Positions 1 through 11,815 of a DNA stretch of 64,000 bases are shown here, one piece after another; positions within the stretch are counted from its first letter, which is position 1; every line of letters begins with the position of its first letter. The stretch spans positions 982,619 through 1,046,618 of the forward strand of contig NW_024104442.1 of NCBI RefSeq assembly GCF_003945595.2. Reading direction: 5' to 3'. The notes below the pieces were generated by a model. The model was not told the origin of the DNA. It saw nothing but the letters and a program-made list of their open reading frames with translations, and did not search any database. The translations under genes were made by a program, and so were the position numbers. The DNA comes from Pipra filicauda. Taxonomy: Eukaryota > Chordata > Aves > Passeriformes > Pipridae.

Positions 1-1349
1 TTTCACCATAGACCTGGAAAGAGTGGATTTTAGTTTTCAAAGCCACAGGAGAAAGGTTTCCCTCTGGAGCTGCCTCTGTTGATGCAGCAAGCCCGTGGCC
101 AGCCATGCCCACCAGTGCTCCTGCTGTGTTCAGACCCAGTCTGGGATCATCCTGCTTCCCACAGCCTGCTTAGCAAGATGTGCTCTGGCTCTTGGTTTAC
201 TGGGTATTTTGGGGACCCAAAATCTCGGTTTGCTGGGTATTTTGAAGGTCTTACCTGAGGAGAGGTGGTATTTCAAGTCACCTTTGCTCATTCAGAGGTT
301 GCTGAGAGCAGCAGGCAGAGGTATCCACCCTTGGTCAGAGGAGGAGACATGTCTCACCTGGCTGCTGGACTGACTGCCAGAATCCACAGGAGGGCTTGGC
401 TGTTCCCCCTGGGGCCGTGCAGTGCAGGGTACTTGTCGTCAGGGCCCTGCAGCCCCTCTGCAGGGTGGCACAGACCACCACTCCCCTCTGTGCTCTGCCC
501 AGTCCTGACTGCAGGGTTCACTGCTGGATTTAGGGCTTTTCTGACCTTTTCCTGCTGGGCTTCGTGGCCTTTAGCTGCTCGGTTAGAGGCAGCTTCTGTG
601 ATCTCGACACAGCCCAAGTCCTTGCTGCCCCCTCCTCCCAGCCAAGAGCCAGCTGGGCATCACCAGAGACCTCCTGCCAATAGGAGACGCCTCCCTCTGA
701 ACCTCCGTGGGTTTTCATGCCCTTATTTCTTTTTCAGGTGCCTGTCTCTGCTCCACCCAGCTGGTTCACCTGTGGGACAAGTAGGGAGCAGTTTTTTGGG
801 AATGCAAGCATGTGCTGCAGGCTCTGTGCATGAGTCACTTCTGTCCTGGTGGGCCATGAGGTCTGCTCTGGATGTAGCTGCTCCACGGTGTCCTTTCTTC
901 ATCCCTGGGGTTTTTGGGGTGGTTTGGCACTTGTCAAGGCCCCTGGGGCACCCTGGCTGTTAACCAAGTGCATTTGGGTAGGAGTGGGTGGCCAGCCTGC
1001 AAACGCCTTGTCTCCTATAGCTGAGACAAGGCAGCTCAGACAAGCTGAGACAGATTGACACTTCCTACATTTCTTTAGCATTCAGCCTAGTGAGACACAC
1101 ATTTTAATGTAGAACACATCACCTGGCCACCTTCACCCTGTTAAACCCTGCAAGAAAGGAGGGCTGTCACCTCACCCCTCCCTAGGTGGTGGTGATGACT
1201 TTGCCTGTGCCCTCCTGACTCATGCAGAAGATTTGCCCTGCAATTTGTTTTGTTGCAGTAGCTCTTGTTCTTAATTGCAGGGAGCCTGTAATCAAAGCAA
1301 AAGTGTCACAAGCTTTGTTGTTGCTGTTCTTGCCTGTGACAAACAGCAA
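1..1349. other. unique DNA, no gene recognised
   Basis: No repeat family, RNA gene or convincing exon is visible. A CTTACCTG string near 250 would be a good minus-strand splice donor, but I see no matching acceptor or plausible coding sequence next to it. The open frames here have no recognisable domain. Confidence 0.4.
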
Positions 1350-1513
1350 TGGCAGCAAGGCAGTGCCTCTGCCCCATCCCTGGAAGTGTCCAAGGCTGGG
1401 TTGGACAGGGCTCGGAGCAACCTGGGATAGTGGAAGGTGACCCTCCCATGGCTGAGGGTCAGAATTAGATGAGTTTTAAGTTCCCATCCAGCCCAAACTG
1501 TTCTGTGAATCTG
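1350..1513 (+). mobile_element. CR1 LINE 3' end, group A
   Basis: The copy starts in the block reading GCCCCATCCCTGGAAGTGTC and continues through TTGGACAGGGCTCGGAGCAA to a tail reading TTCTGTGAATCTG. The central palindromic block is damaged (CCTCCCATGGCTGAGGG), so this is an older, degraded copy. Only the last ~160 bp of the LINE are present, the usual result of 5' truncation. Confidence 0.85.
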
Positions 1514-2556
1514 TTTCCACTTTGCTTTATTGGTCAGTGAAAAGTGCAGGGAGGCCCCTTGTCCTCCAGACTCTTTTGGATCCAAGTCATTGGGACCAGC
1601 TGGATACCAGGACACACCTTTCCTGGAGTGCTCTCACTGCATTTCCAAGGCCCTCCACATCACCTGGGTGAGAAGAAAGCACCGTTTCCTTGCTAAAAGG
1701 AGCTGCAGGTCATGCAGGTGTCCGAGTGGAGATGCTGCACATCCTGCTGCCACTTCCTGCAGCTTTCCAAGACTTGGGGTTAGAGCGATTAAAGAGTTGA
1801 ATTCAGCCTGGAGTTCCCACCTGGATCTCAGCTGCTGGATTGCTCACAGTGTGAGTGGGTACCCAAAAATGTCTTGCTGTGAAGGTGGAGAACCACATTT
1901 ATCCAGACAGTCCAAGTGTGGCGTGTGAAAGCAGTGTGTGCTTTGCTGTGCTCTGCTCGCTGCCCCTGGGGAGCAGCCTGCTTTGCCTTCCTGTGATGAT
2001 GCCTCTGATACGAGGGGGGAATAGGGATGGAAATAATGGCTTGTTACTGATTTTGCACAAACAAAACTCGACTGCTGGGTAACTGCAAGATAATGACCAA
2101 AATTTGGTGGTGTTATCACGTGGAAGGATCTTGGAAGGATCTTGCTGTCGTAGATAAGGATCTAAGAGAGCACCTCCCTGCCTCCAGCACTGGGATGTCT
2201 TCAGCTCAGTTTACAAGGTACAAGGCTTTTGTTAATATCAAAACTGATAAAGATGAATGTTTCTTAAACCCTTCTGACTTCAAACACACTAGTGGTTTGT
2301 AGCATTCCAGTGCCTCTCAGCTGAGGAGCTCCAAGCCATGAGCAAGGAAGGAGGCATCTGGAGTCCTTGTCCTCCCTGGGAGAGGAGGCAGCTCTGGAGC
2401 AGGGCTGGGAGCAGCTCTGGGGGGGCTCAGCAAACCCACCAGATCCCTCCTCTCTTGTCAGTGCATGGCTGAAATATTCGACTCTTGTAACACAGGAGGG
2501 GTAGAGAATCAGATAGAGCAGAGGAAATAATTCCAGATTTGAGTAGAAATTATGAA
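1514..2556. other. unique DNA, no gene recognised
   Basis: No repeat or exon could be supported. A short direct duplication (GGAAGGATCTT twice) lies near 2122-2143. Confidence 0.4.
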
Positions 2557-2886
2557 TGCAGCCTTCAGGTACCTAAAAGGGCTTCAAGAGAGCTGGAGAG
2601 GGACTATGGATAAGGGCCTGGAGGGACAGGACAAGGGGGAATGACTTCTCACTGCCAGAGGGCAGGGTTAGATGGGATACTGGGAAGGAATTGTTGGCTG
2701 TGAGGGTGGTGAGGCCCTGGCACAGGTTGCCCAGAGAAGCTGTGGCTGCCCCTGGATCCCTGGAAGTGTCCAAGGCCAGGTTGGATGGGGCCATGAACAG
2801 CCTGGGCTAGTGGAAGGTGTCCCGGTAGTGGGGTTGGAATGAGATGGCCTTGGAAGTTCCTTCCAACCTAAACCATTCTATGATTA
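2557..2886 (+). mobile_element. CR1 LINE 3' end, group A, ~330 bp
   Basis: It begins at the CCTAAAAGGGCTTCAAGAGA block, runs through GGACAGGACAAGGGGGAATG and the GTGAGGGTGGTGAGGCCCTG block, and ends in CCATTCTATGATTA. The CCCATGGCAGG core is altered to CCCGGTAGTGGGG. It contains an extra GGAT reading CCCTGGATCCCTGG, shared with the copy at 30963, so the two may derive from the same subfamily. Confidence 0.9.
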
Positions 2887-4889
2887 ATGGTCTGCTCAGG
2901 GTTTAGGCTTATTCTTGCTTCCCAGAGGTGAAGCTGGTCAGGAAAAGGCCCTTGAGGATGCTCTGCTTTCTCCCCAGTAATGGGGCTGAGGCTCAGGGCC
3001 ATGGCAAGGTCTGAAGGCCTGTTCATACCTCTTTAATCAGGCTGCTCCCTTCTGGGGGTGCTGTGTGGGGGCAGTGAGGGGGAGGTGGATCAGAGGAAGC
3101 CCTGGCTGGCCTCCCTGCTGCAGGCAAATGGATGTTCAGCTCCCAACAGTTTGTCGTGACTGCTGGGACACCCCCATACTTTCTCCTGCTCTGTGGGTGC
3201 CAGAAAAAGCTTTGTCTGAAACAGCTTCCCATCAGGAACTCACCATGGGTTTCAGCATGGCCTCAAGCTCCAGTCTGCAGTAGAACTGAGTTTCGCATTT
3301 ATTTTTCATCTTCTGCTCAGATTCTTCTCCAGGGTTATCAGGCAGTAACAGCCACCTTCTCCAAAATGGGATCACATCCCTCTCTTGAATGTCACGGAAT
3401 GTCTGATGCTTCCAGCCTGTTCCGCCTTGGGCAGCAGCAGCTGGGAGTCCCAAAATGAAGGGGGACAGGATGACAGAGGGCTGGTTATGGAGGTGAACTC
3501 TCCTGTAAATAAGAGCTCTGAAACCCATTCTGAGTACCAGGAAATTACTCGTCTCCATTAGTTTGGGCCTTTATGAAAGCAGGTGATGGTTTTGCTCTGC
3601 AGGGATCACCTGCAGCTGGCAGGGCTGGCGTTATCCCAGCAGCAGCCATGAGGGCTGAGATGTTCCCCCAGCACTGGAGCTGTGCAGTGTTTTTCCTGTG
3701 TGGAGGGTTTTCTCTGGCCAGTGCTGCACGGGGCTGGAGAGCAGGGCTCAGAGCTGTGGAGGTGGCGTTGGATGCCTAGGGGGGATGGGACAGGGCCAGG
3801 TGGCTGCTTTGGAAGTAAAGGCAGGGAAATGTGCTGCTGCCTGCTGGGCACCCACCCTCCTGCCCCAGATACCCCCCAAAATGAGCTGGTCCTCAGTGCT
3901 CAAGTTTGGGATGGAGCAGTGCTGCAGCATCCAGCCGGGAGCCTGGATAATTTCAGGTTTATTTTGTGTTTCCCAGATACTTTTCAGCAGAGGTTCCCAA
4001 AGCATGCTTCAAATAATAGGCAATTTTTTCTTTTACTGCCCCTTTCAGGCTAGTAAATGGTATTTTCCTTTTCCACGGCAGCAATCTTGTGCACACGGAA
4101 GCTGCTTGGCCTCTGTGGACGCACACAGTGCAGCTGAGGCTGGGAGAGGATTTATTTACGAGTCCCAGGCTTGAGTTCTCCTTTTTATGCTGTTTCTGCC
4201 AGAGTTGGGTCTATGGTTCTCCACAAAGCCAAGGCAAAATAACTGTGGAACTGGGACATGGAAGCAGACAGGATGATGGGTCCCAGCCAAGCTCCAAATC
4301 TGCTCCTGATGCCAGGGTTTATGGATTACTGTTAATCTGAGAGGCAGCTTTGTACACTTAATAGGTGTGTGATTGATCCTGGTGCCCAGGAGATTGACCC
4401 TTCTCATCGGGCCATCCTTTATTTATAACCTGGAGCAGCTGGAAGTTTCCTCCTGGAGGGAGTGTTGGTCCTGGAGCCGCACTGGCATGGACGTGGCCAG
4501 GATGGTCTTTCTGCTGTCACCAGTTGGCATCCTGAGAGCTGTGATGGCTGGAGAGGGGATTTCCCTCGCTCTGGCATGGGGATGGAGCAGAGAAGCAGCT
4601 CTGGAGAAGGTCCTCCAGCTCCTCCCAGCCTGTGGCTCCTCTTGCAAGGAGAGGCTGTGCTGGGAGATAGCGCTGGGGATGGAGAGGGGCTCCCCTCCCT
4701 CTCTGATGCAGCCCCTTCCCACCCATCCATCCGTTTAAAAATAGCTGTTGGGGGTCTTTTTAACCTGGACAGCCTGAGGCTGGTGGTAAGGCTTGTTGGG
4801 AAGGGGAGGGAGCGATGTGCCTGAACGTGCACACTGTTCAATGAACCAGCACAGTGTGAAACAGCACCAAATCCTCGTCCCCCTGCCCG
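2887..4889. other. unique DNA, no gene recognised
   Basis: About 2 kb of moderately GC-rich sequence with no transposon signature. Several open frames of 80-160 codons exist on both strands. None shows a domain, signal peptide or splice-site framework I can recognise. Confidence 0.4.
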
Positions 4890-5155
4890 GGCTCAATTAG
4901 CTCTCCCTTTATTGAGGGCCTTCCTCGTGCCTCACTCAGCTAATTAAAGAGCCCATGCCAGTAAGCTGTGGCACCAGGTTGACGGTGGGGAGCTTTTCTG
5001 AGCAGGATGTGAAGGGAAGAAGGATCACGCTGGCAGCAGCTGCTTGGCTGTGGGCCCTGTGGATTCAGCTCCCCCCCACCGAGCTACTGGAAATGGAAGA
5101 TCAGGTTTTAAAGCCCGGTTATAAATACGAGCGCGGGAGCTGATGCAACCCCGGC
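4890..5155. promoter_or_regulatory. candidate regulatory block with homeodomain sites and TATA-like box
   Basis: A TAATTA core at 4941-4946 and CAATTAG at 4894-4900 are typical homeodomain binding sequences. TATAAATA lies at 5120-5127, followed by CpG-containing sequence and an ATG at 5157. The grouping suggests a regulatory element or weak promoter. There is no transcript evidence, and such motifs arise by chance in AT-rich patches. Confidence 0.25.
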
Positions 5156-5370
5156 CATGAGAACGAGGTGTTTGGAAATGGGAGACTGCTGGCAGGGAGG
5201 GCAGAGCTGCCCTGCTCCCCTCGCTGACTGGAAAAGGGAGGTGCCTCCTTGGCTGTGGAGGGGCTCCTACCCCCTGCTCCCACCACCCCAACCTAGGGTT
5301 TCCATGAGGGAATTAGCTGAGGTAATTAGTGGGCTTGATTTGCTCTTGGGTCTGTCTCCTTCTAATAAGT

Positions 5371-5498
5371 TGTTCAGCCTGGAGAAGAGAAGTCTCTGTG
5401 GAGGAGACTTTAGAGCCCCTTCCAGTTCCTAAAGGGGCTCCAAGAGAGCTGGAGAGGGACTTTGGTTAAGAGAAACGTGCTGGGAGTAACAGGACAAG
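5371..5498 (+). mobile_element. CR1 LINE internal 3' fragment, group A
   Basis: It reads from TTCAGCCTGGAGAAGAGAAG through GGGGCTCCAAGAGAGCTGGA to AACAGGACAAG, then stops before the terminal 3' part. It is therefore truncated at both ends. The next fragment on the right lies in the opposite orientation. Confidence 0.8.
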
Positions 5499-5599
5499 TT
5501 TCTGAGGCACTTGGAACATCTTGGTTCCCCCTTCTAAGAGCAGGTCCATGCTGAGGTGGGCCAGAGAGGGGCTGGACAGGGAGCAGAGGAAGAGGGTGA

Positions 5600-5742
5600 T
5601 CATAGAATTAGGGAGTGTTTTGGGTTAGAAGGGTCAAGACTGTCTTGTCCCACTCCCCTGTCATGGGCAGGGACACCTTCCACTAGACCAGGTTGCTCCA
5701 AGCCCTGTCAGCCTTTCCCCATAGGAGAGGTGTTCCATCCCT
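5600..5742 (-). mobile_element. CR1 LINE 3' end, group A
   Basis: On the minus strand the tail starts at TCATAGAATTAGGG, followed by the GTCATGGGCAGGGACACCTT core and TTGCTCCAAGCCCTGTCAGC. It then jumps directly to CCCATAGGAGAGGTGTTCCA, text normally found several hundred bases further 5' in CR1. This indicates an internal deletion. Confidence 0.85.
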
Positions 5743-6769
5743 TGGCTGTTTCAGCACAGGTGCTGTGGCCCAGGCAGCACCCATGGGTGTTTTCTGGCTG
5801 AGGTCTGGTGTCAGAGCCCTGTCTGCAGCTTACTCATCACCTGCAGGGATTTGGGAATGGAAGTACCAAGCCCAGTGCACTTCTGCACTGCCCGTGGCTG
5901 CTCCAAAAATCCTGTTCCCTTTGACAGAAATAATGTCCTGCTCTTAGTGGGGCAAATGGAGGTCCCAGGGATTTAGTTGGGGTCAGGCCCTTGCACTGCT
6001 ACCTCTCAGCTGGTACATAGCAATGACTGTAATTTGTTAGGAGTAGCTCTTTGTTTGGAATTCAGGAAAGAAATTTGCACCTGCCTAGGAATATTTCAGA
6101 CTGATGTAGAAGAAACACGGCAAAGACTCTCGAGAATAATAAACTCTGTGGGTTTCAAAAGAATTTCTTGAGCAGCCCCAGGTTTTGATACCTGTGAAGT
6201 TCCTTGCAGGACTTTGCCTCAAGGCTTTTATCAGGCGGCAAGGAGTGCTGGGAAGCAGTTCCATAGGGTGGGGAGAGTCAGAAGTTTTGGGTGTGGGGGC
6301 TGCCCTTGGCTCAGTGCCCACACCTGCTGTGCTCTGCACCTTTCCATCTTGCCTATTTTCGTCTTCAGCACTAGTTTTGTTCCTTTCCAGCAGGTACTGC
6401 CTGAACTGGGAATGTGACAGGAGCCCACGAGTCTGCAGAGAATAAAATGCAGCCCCCACTGCTGCCTCTGCAGCCCGGGCCCTGCTCCTCACCTTCCAAA
6501 GCATCCTGCACCTTCCTCCCTGAGCTTTGGGATGCTTTGGCCAGGTCTGGATGTGTCTGCAAGGGGCAGAGCTGCTGTTTCTGCAGCCCTTGGACAGGGC
6601 AAAGAGCTGAGGAGGAGATGTTGGTACCAGCCCCAAACCCGCTTCCCCTTTGGCCACATCGAGCATCCCTGCACCCCCCACCCTCTCCCGTCCCACCCGG
6701 GACTGAAAATCTGTGCTGATATGGGTGAGGTGTGTGCAGTCCCTCCGGTGTTTTAAGCCCAGCACCACG
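5743..6769. other. unique DNA, no gene recognised
   Basis: No repeat is recognisable. A 300-codon open frame on the minus strand spans 6085-6987 and runs into the CpG-rich block. It is low in recognisable structure and reads like an artefact of GC-rich sequence. Confidence 0.4.
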
Positions 6770-6942
6770 TAAATCTCCCCCGAGCCCCGGCAGGAGCCGC
6801 GGTGCGTGTCCAGCGCCGGTGCCGGTGTGGGAGGGAGCCGGTGGGAGCTGGGGTGCAGCGGCAAAATCCTCCTCCTGGTGCACCCATGCGAGGAGCCCTT
6901 TAGGTGTCGCGCTGGAGCGGTGAGTCCCCCGCGAGCCCTCGG

Positions 6943-6963
6943 CCTCCTCCTCCTCCTCCTCCT
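6943..6963 (+). repeat. (CCT)7 microsatellite
   Basis: Seven uninterrupted CCT units lie inside the CpG-rich block. Confidence 0.9.
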
Positions 6964-6996
6964 CTCCCGCAGCCCGGCCGCGGACACTCCGGGAGC

Positions 6997-7016
6997 TCTG
7001 TCTGTCTGTCTGTCTG
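6997..7016 (+). repeat. (TCTG)5 microsatellite
   Basis: Five perfect TCTG units lie 34 bp after the CCT run. Confidence 0.9.
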
Positions 7017-7035
7017 CCGGCGGCTGGCGCGGGGC

Positions 7036-7057
7036 GAGTCACGCGGAGCCGTGACTC
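7036..7057. repeat. perfect inverted repeat, 8-bp arms
   Basis: GAGTCACG and CGTGACTC are exact reverse complements separated by CGGAGC. Each arm carries an AP-1/CREB-like GTGACTC half. It could bind a bZIP dimer or be incidental. Confidence 0.8.
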
Positions 7058-7330
7058 CCAACCACAGCGCCTGGCACGGAGCGAGGGGGCTGGCACGGCT
7101 CTAGTCTGCGGGTTGGAAACAGCCTGGAGATCTCCTGGGATCTTTGGGATCTCACGGGGTCTCCCGGGGGCTGCCCGCTGCCGCTCCCCCCACCCTACGG
7201 GGCGCTCCCGCTCTCCCGGGAAAGGGATAAATCACTGTGCCCTCGGGAGCCGGGCGGTGTCCGGTTACCCTGGGCTCCAAGGCATCCTCCTTGTGGGGCC
7301 GGCTCACATGCCGATGGTTTGCTCAGGGCT

Positions 7331-9149
7331 CTTGGCCGGCTTGGGGGAAAAAATCTCAGTTCCCTGGCGGTGACACGGTGTGGGCAACGTTTGGGGAAGG
7401 CTGGGAACTCCTGGGGCAGGAACACACATCTCCTGCTGCGCCGTGTCCCCTACACTGGTGATGAAGCAGAAATCCCGCTCTGGGGTGGGATGGAGGATTG
7501 GAAGGGGTCAAAACTAGGAGCTACCCCTACTCTGCATCTGCTCCTACCCCTCTCCTCCAGGATAGGCTGTCTGTGTCCTCTGTGTGCTCTGCTGTCTCTC
7601 TCTCCCCCTCACATTTTTGTCCCACTGTTGTGTTACCTCTCAGCTTTCCATTTTCTTGGTCTAATTTTTCATTTTCTTCTTCCTTTTGCAGTCTGAGCCC
7701 TGGTTCCTTCTCCTCCTACTGCCAGCTCTCTGCCCACCCCTGGATCCTGAGCCAGGTGCTGGGTCATGCTGCCCCACAGGAGGGGAGAGCCCTGGCTGGA
7801 GGAGAAGCTGGAAGCTCTGGGGGAGCCATAGGGGGTCTCCAAGAGACCCACAGCTTATTAGAGACCCACAGCTAATTAAAGAGGCTGGCACCTCTTTGAG
7901 TAGAGCTGTCCAGGCTTAAAGTGACCTGTCCTTCTGCTGGCGCATGAAGTTGCATCTTCAGTCCTCTTTGGGGGCCTGTCCAGCTGGAGCACGACATGTT
8001 AGGGACCCAAACTCACGTGCCCAGCCCGCACTTTGTCATGGCTAAGCTATTTTTGGGCTGGCTCATTTTGTTCCTGCCCTGGCATTTCCAGGGTGAATGA
8101 CATCAGAGGCTCCAGAGCTGAGCCGCTGGAGAGGAGGGAGCACTTGTGGAAAGATTGGATCATTCAATTCAAAGGGAGAAGATCCTGCTTCTCTGGAGGC
8201 AGTTCAAAAAGCCTGGAATTACTTTCGAAACTCCGATTATCTGACCTTGGGCATGAGTGCTGTGCCCCCTGCAAGGAACCCCTGCACAGGGACCCTGTCA
8301 GCACTGACAGCCCTGTGTCCCCAATATCTGCAGCTTGAATTCTGGCCTTGCAGGTCTGAGCTCTCCCTCTGGCTGTGGTGGCTTTGTCTCCCCTTGGTTC
8401 AGACCAGGAGGTGAATACAGGGAAGCTGCTTTCTGGAGGAGGCACATTGAGGTGTCGAAGGGGCAGGTATTTGACTTTCCCTTGTAGCCAGTCCCCAGAA
8501 AAGCCACCATGAGCAGGAGGTGCCAGTGCTTGAGAGGTGACAAATGTGTCATCTGTGGGCCAGGCTGGCTGCAGTGACCACCTGGACGTCTGCCCTGCAG
8601 AGCATGGCTAATCCCCCCCCCAAGGCCAATTCCTGCTCCTGCTCTGAGGGATTTTTACGATCGGTTTCAGCAGGATCTGGGCTGATGCATTTAGGAGAGG
8701 GAGGAACACAATGAGAATATTTATGTGGGTTGTTTGCTGCTTAGGAGAAGGAAGCTGTGTTGGGTTGCTGGATGGTTCCCAGGGAGAAGGTACTTCCATG
8801 GATTTCAGCTTCTTTCCATGAGGTGAAAAGGGAAAGCAGAGGTAAGGAGAGAAGCCTCATGACCCAGTGCCATGAGGGATGGTACAACACCTAATGGGGT
8901 CTAACATGCTCCCAGGGCTGGAGTGTGGTCCCTCCTGGTCCCACTGTGCCATGCTGGGGACATGAAGCACCACCAGCAGCTGGGACGAGGGTGAAGCAGA
9001 GAAGACATTCCCATTCCCTTCCCCAGCAGGCTGGAGGAACAGAAAGAAGACAGTTCAGTGCTGGGAATGTGGGAGCACAGATGCCTCTCCCCTCCTTTCC
9101 TTTCCTTCTGACTTCACAGTGTTTTGTGGGATGGAGCAGGTTCCCCAGC
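7331..9149. other. unique DNA, no gene recognised
   Basis: No transposon signature. A short imperfect direct duplication of GAGACCCACAGCTTATTA-like text occurs near 7842-7878. A GAG|GTAAGG string near 8842 is a reasonable donor sequence but has no supported exon. Confidence 0.4.
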
Positions 9150-9560
9150 ACTGGATGCTGCAGCGCCGAGTGCAGCTCGCTGGGCTTTGGGAGCCGCGCG
9201 CTCCCAGGGCGCAACGCGCGATCCGTGGGAAAAGTGGGATGGTGGCAGGAGGGGAAGGGGGAAGGAGCGGGAGGAGAAGGGTGTCCCCCGAGCCCCCCCG
9301 GCCCGCTGAGCGTGCGGCGAATTCCTGCCGGCTGGGCTCATGTGAGAGCATTATCCCCGGGATGAGCTCATGCGCGAAGCGCGCGGGTTATCCGTGCGAT
9401 TCCGGGTGCCGGGGCACCGGTGGCGGATTCCCCGGAGTTATGTGCAGTTGCCATTTCCACGCATTCCTGGGTTAACAGCCGATCGGGTTTCGCTGTTCAC
9501 AGCCCCATTGAGCGCTCAGGGCCACGGCTCCCGACGCTGGTGATGGAGCGAAATCCCTCG
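9150..9560. promoter_or_regulatory. CpG-island-like block with G-quadruplex motif
   Basis: CpG-rich sequence with several short self-complementary runs, such as GAGCCGCGCGCTC and GCGCGAAGCGCGC. At 9251-9281 four G-runs are separated by loops of 2, 7 and 7 bases and so meet the usual G3-N1-7 quadruplex pattern. It may be an enhancer or a promoter. I see no coding exon in it. Confidence 0.3.
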
Positions 9561-11744
9561 GCTGTCTGGCTTCTGCTTTCTCAAACCTTGCCTTCCCTCT
9601 TCCTCTTCCTTGGTCTTCTCCAGACCCTCCCTCCTCTCTCCCACAGCATTGCCCATGTTGCAGGTTCTCCATCTCCTTCCTCATTTCTTGTTGAGCTTTA
9701 GTTTGTAGTGCCAGTAGGAGCTTGGTTGAGGCCATCGTTGTGTGGGATCCTGTGCCCTCGTTGGTGTGAGGACCAGGCTGGTGATGAGCCACCACACCCA
9801 TCAGCTCCTTGCTCTGCTCCGGTGGAGTGTGCTGGCGGGAAAACAGAGTCTGGCGCAGAACAAGTCCCTGCTGTCCCTTTCTCTCTGTTTTCTCCACTCA
9901 CGGGAGGACCTCAGGAAAGGTGGGCAACTGAGGAAGGAGACCTGGCTGTGTTTGGCCAAGAGACTTGGCTCTCTTAATAATTCAGTCACCAGTAGGTCAG
10001 TGATGGGACCAGCCCTGTAAGGGTGTCTGTGACTACAGTGGAGGGTGAGCTCATCTCAACCACTCAGCTTAGGCCATGAGAGGGTCTGCCAGGCTCTGGG
10101 GGTCTGCACGTGGCTGCTGGGCCACCCATGGCAAAGGACACTCTTCAGAGCTTGGCCTGCTCAGCTCTCATCTCTTTTCCTGGTGAGGAAGGGGTGGGGG
10201 AACAGCAGGGCCACGAGTTGCAGAAAATGAGCTCTTTAATGTCTGGTGGATGTCCATGTGCTGGAGAGGCTCTTTGCTGGCACCAGGCTGGGCTGTCCCA
10301 GTCCACAACTCGCTGTGACAGTCAGGGGGGTGGCCCCTCACCCACACCCGTCTGGCTCCATGGGAGCACTTGGGGAGAGCTCAGGTGTGTCCCCAAGGGG
10401 TGAAGCCAGTGCATGTAGATCAGTGTCCCTCTAATTAGTAGCAAAGTGGCTGGAGTCTCTTCCTCCGCTTCCCAAGGTCATCCCAGCTTTGAGAGGGAAC
10501 ATCTGCATGGAATCTCATGGCTGTGCTGCCAGCTGCCTTGTAACTTCAGGGGGTGGATTTGTTGCCACCTCCTATCACACAGGACCCCTCAACTTTCAAA
10601 GTCAGTGTGAGGCAGGGAGACCATGGAGGTGATAGGGGGGGAATACCACTGCTCAGACATCCCTGGTTCCAAGTCAGGGAGTGAGGTGGGTGAGGAAAGA
10701 GTCTGATCACCCAAAATGAGTTTCCACCCTGAACTCAGGAGTCTGCAAGACCTCCAGGGTGGAATCAGCTCATCCCTTGGGACCTGCAGGGAAGTGCTTG
10801 GAAAGAGAACTGTGGGAGGCTTGGACTAGCGTGGAGTCCAGGTGAATTTTCTGCTCTGCTGAATATTGAAGGTGTTGAGGAGTCCTAGGGAGGGGCGAGT
10901 GTCAGGCAGGTACTCTGCAAGTAGAAGTGTTGGTGCTGGTTCTCAGTCGTGAGCCCATCCCCTCTCTCCTGCTCACTTCTGCAAGGATGAGAACTGTATC
11001 CCAGTACAGTGGGGAAGAGCTGCTTTGGATGTCCTAGGAAGGAGCCTTTTAAAAGCAAAATAATGCATGAAAGTCCTTTTTCTGGAGAGTTCTGTGCTCC
11101 TGGTTTGTTTGGACATGAGCAAGAGGCATTTATAACAGCAGCCTCTGAAATAAATTGCTGAAACTGTCTTGTGAATGGAGCAGAGGACTAAACTCAGAGA
11201 CTGATTTGATTGTTTTTTCATCTTCTGAACCTTTAAAAGCAAAAGATGGAGCGATGTGAGCAGATATAAAACATGATAATGACCAAATTCTGAAAAGTCT
11301 TAGGAAAAACTGGAAGGACACAGCTGTGGTCATGGCAGTCATGTGTGATCCTGTGCTGTGTGGGTACAGGCACTGCCGTGCTCCTGCCCTTCTGGTGAGA
11401 GGCTCGGCTGACATATTATTTTCTAAGATATTTTATATAGCTGTGCGTTGCAGCTTTGTTAATATTGTTACATGAACCTTTTTAATTTCCTGCCTTTTTT
11501 TTCCCCCCTGTGCAACCTTAGGATGCTGCGAGTAAAGTTCCCTTTGTGTACGTGTGTGTGGAGAAACAGAGAGGGTGGAACGCGGCTGGTTGGAGGGGAG
11601 ATGCTCGACAGCTCCTGCTCGGGAGGGAGACCGGAGGAGATGGGGCTCCAACACTGGAGAGATGGAGGGGGAGAGATTGAAAGAAAACACAGCCCAGCCG
11701 TGCCGGTGCAAAACCTCTCCTTGTTCAGCAGGAGCGAGGTGAAG
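9561..11744. other. unique DNA, no gene recognised
   Basis: The first ~150 bp are pyrimidine-rich (CTTCCTCTT-type runs). An AT-rich patch lies at about 11415-11475. No CR1, LTR or exon could be supported. Confidence 0.4.
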
Positions 11745-11815
11745 GGTGTTGACATGTTAAGTGGTGGCAATTAGGCCGGGAGTTAACACCTTATTAAGCG
11801 GGACTGGGGGCAGTT
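11745..11815. promoter_or_regulatory. short candidate element with NKX- and T-box-like sites
   Basis: TTAAGTGGTG (NKX2-like), CAATTAG (homeodomain-like) and TTAACACCTTATTAAG (containing a T-box half-site, ACACCTT) lie within about 50 bp. The density of developmental-factor motifs is the only argument. Confidence 0.2.

Larger units (their letters stand above)
6770..7330. promoter_or_regulatory. CpG-island-like block, candidate promoter
   Basis: CpG dinucleotides are dense between about 6780 and 7290, unlike the flanks. The block contains a consensus-like splice donor (GCG|GTGAGT, GT at 6920), a (CCT)n run, a (TCTG)n run and a perfect 8-bp inverted repeat with TGACTC ends at 7036-7057. An AACCACAG RUNX-like site follows at about 7060. 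This combination suits a promoter with a non-coding first exon. No start site or coding sequence can be assigned. Confidence 0.35.

Noticed and set aside
5120..5160. Assigned promoter and gene start at the TATAAATA/ATG pair
   Set aside because: The frame from 5157 runs into a CR1 fragment and has no recognisable product, so only a weak regulatory label was kept.
6085..6987. 300-codon minus-strand open frame
   Set aside because: It spans unique DNA and a GC-rich CpG block, contains low-complexity Arg/Glu-rich text caused by microsatellite reads, and shows no domain or splice framework.
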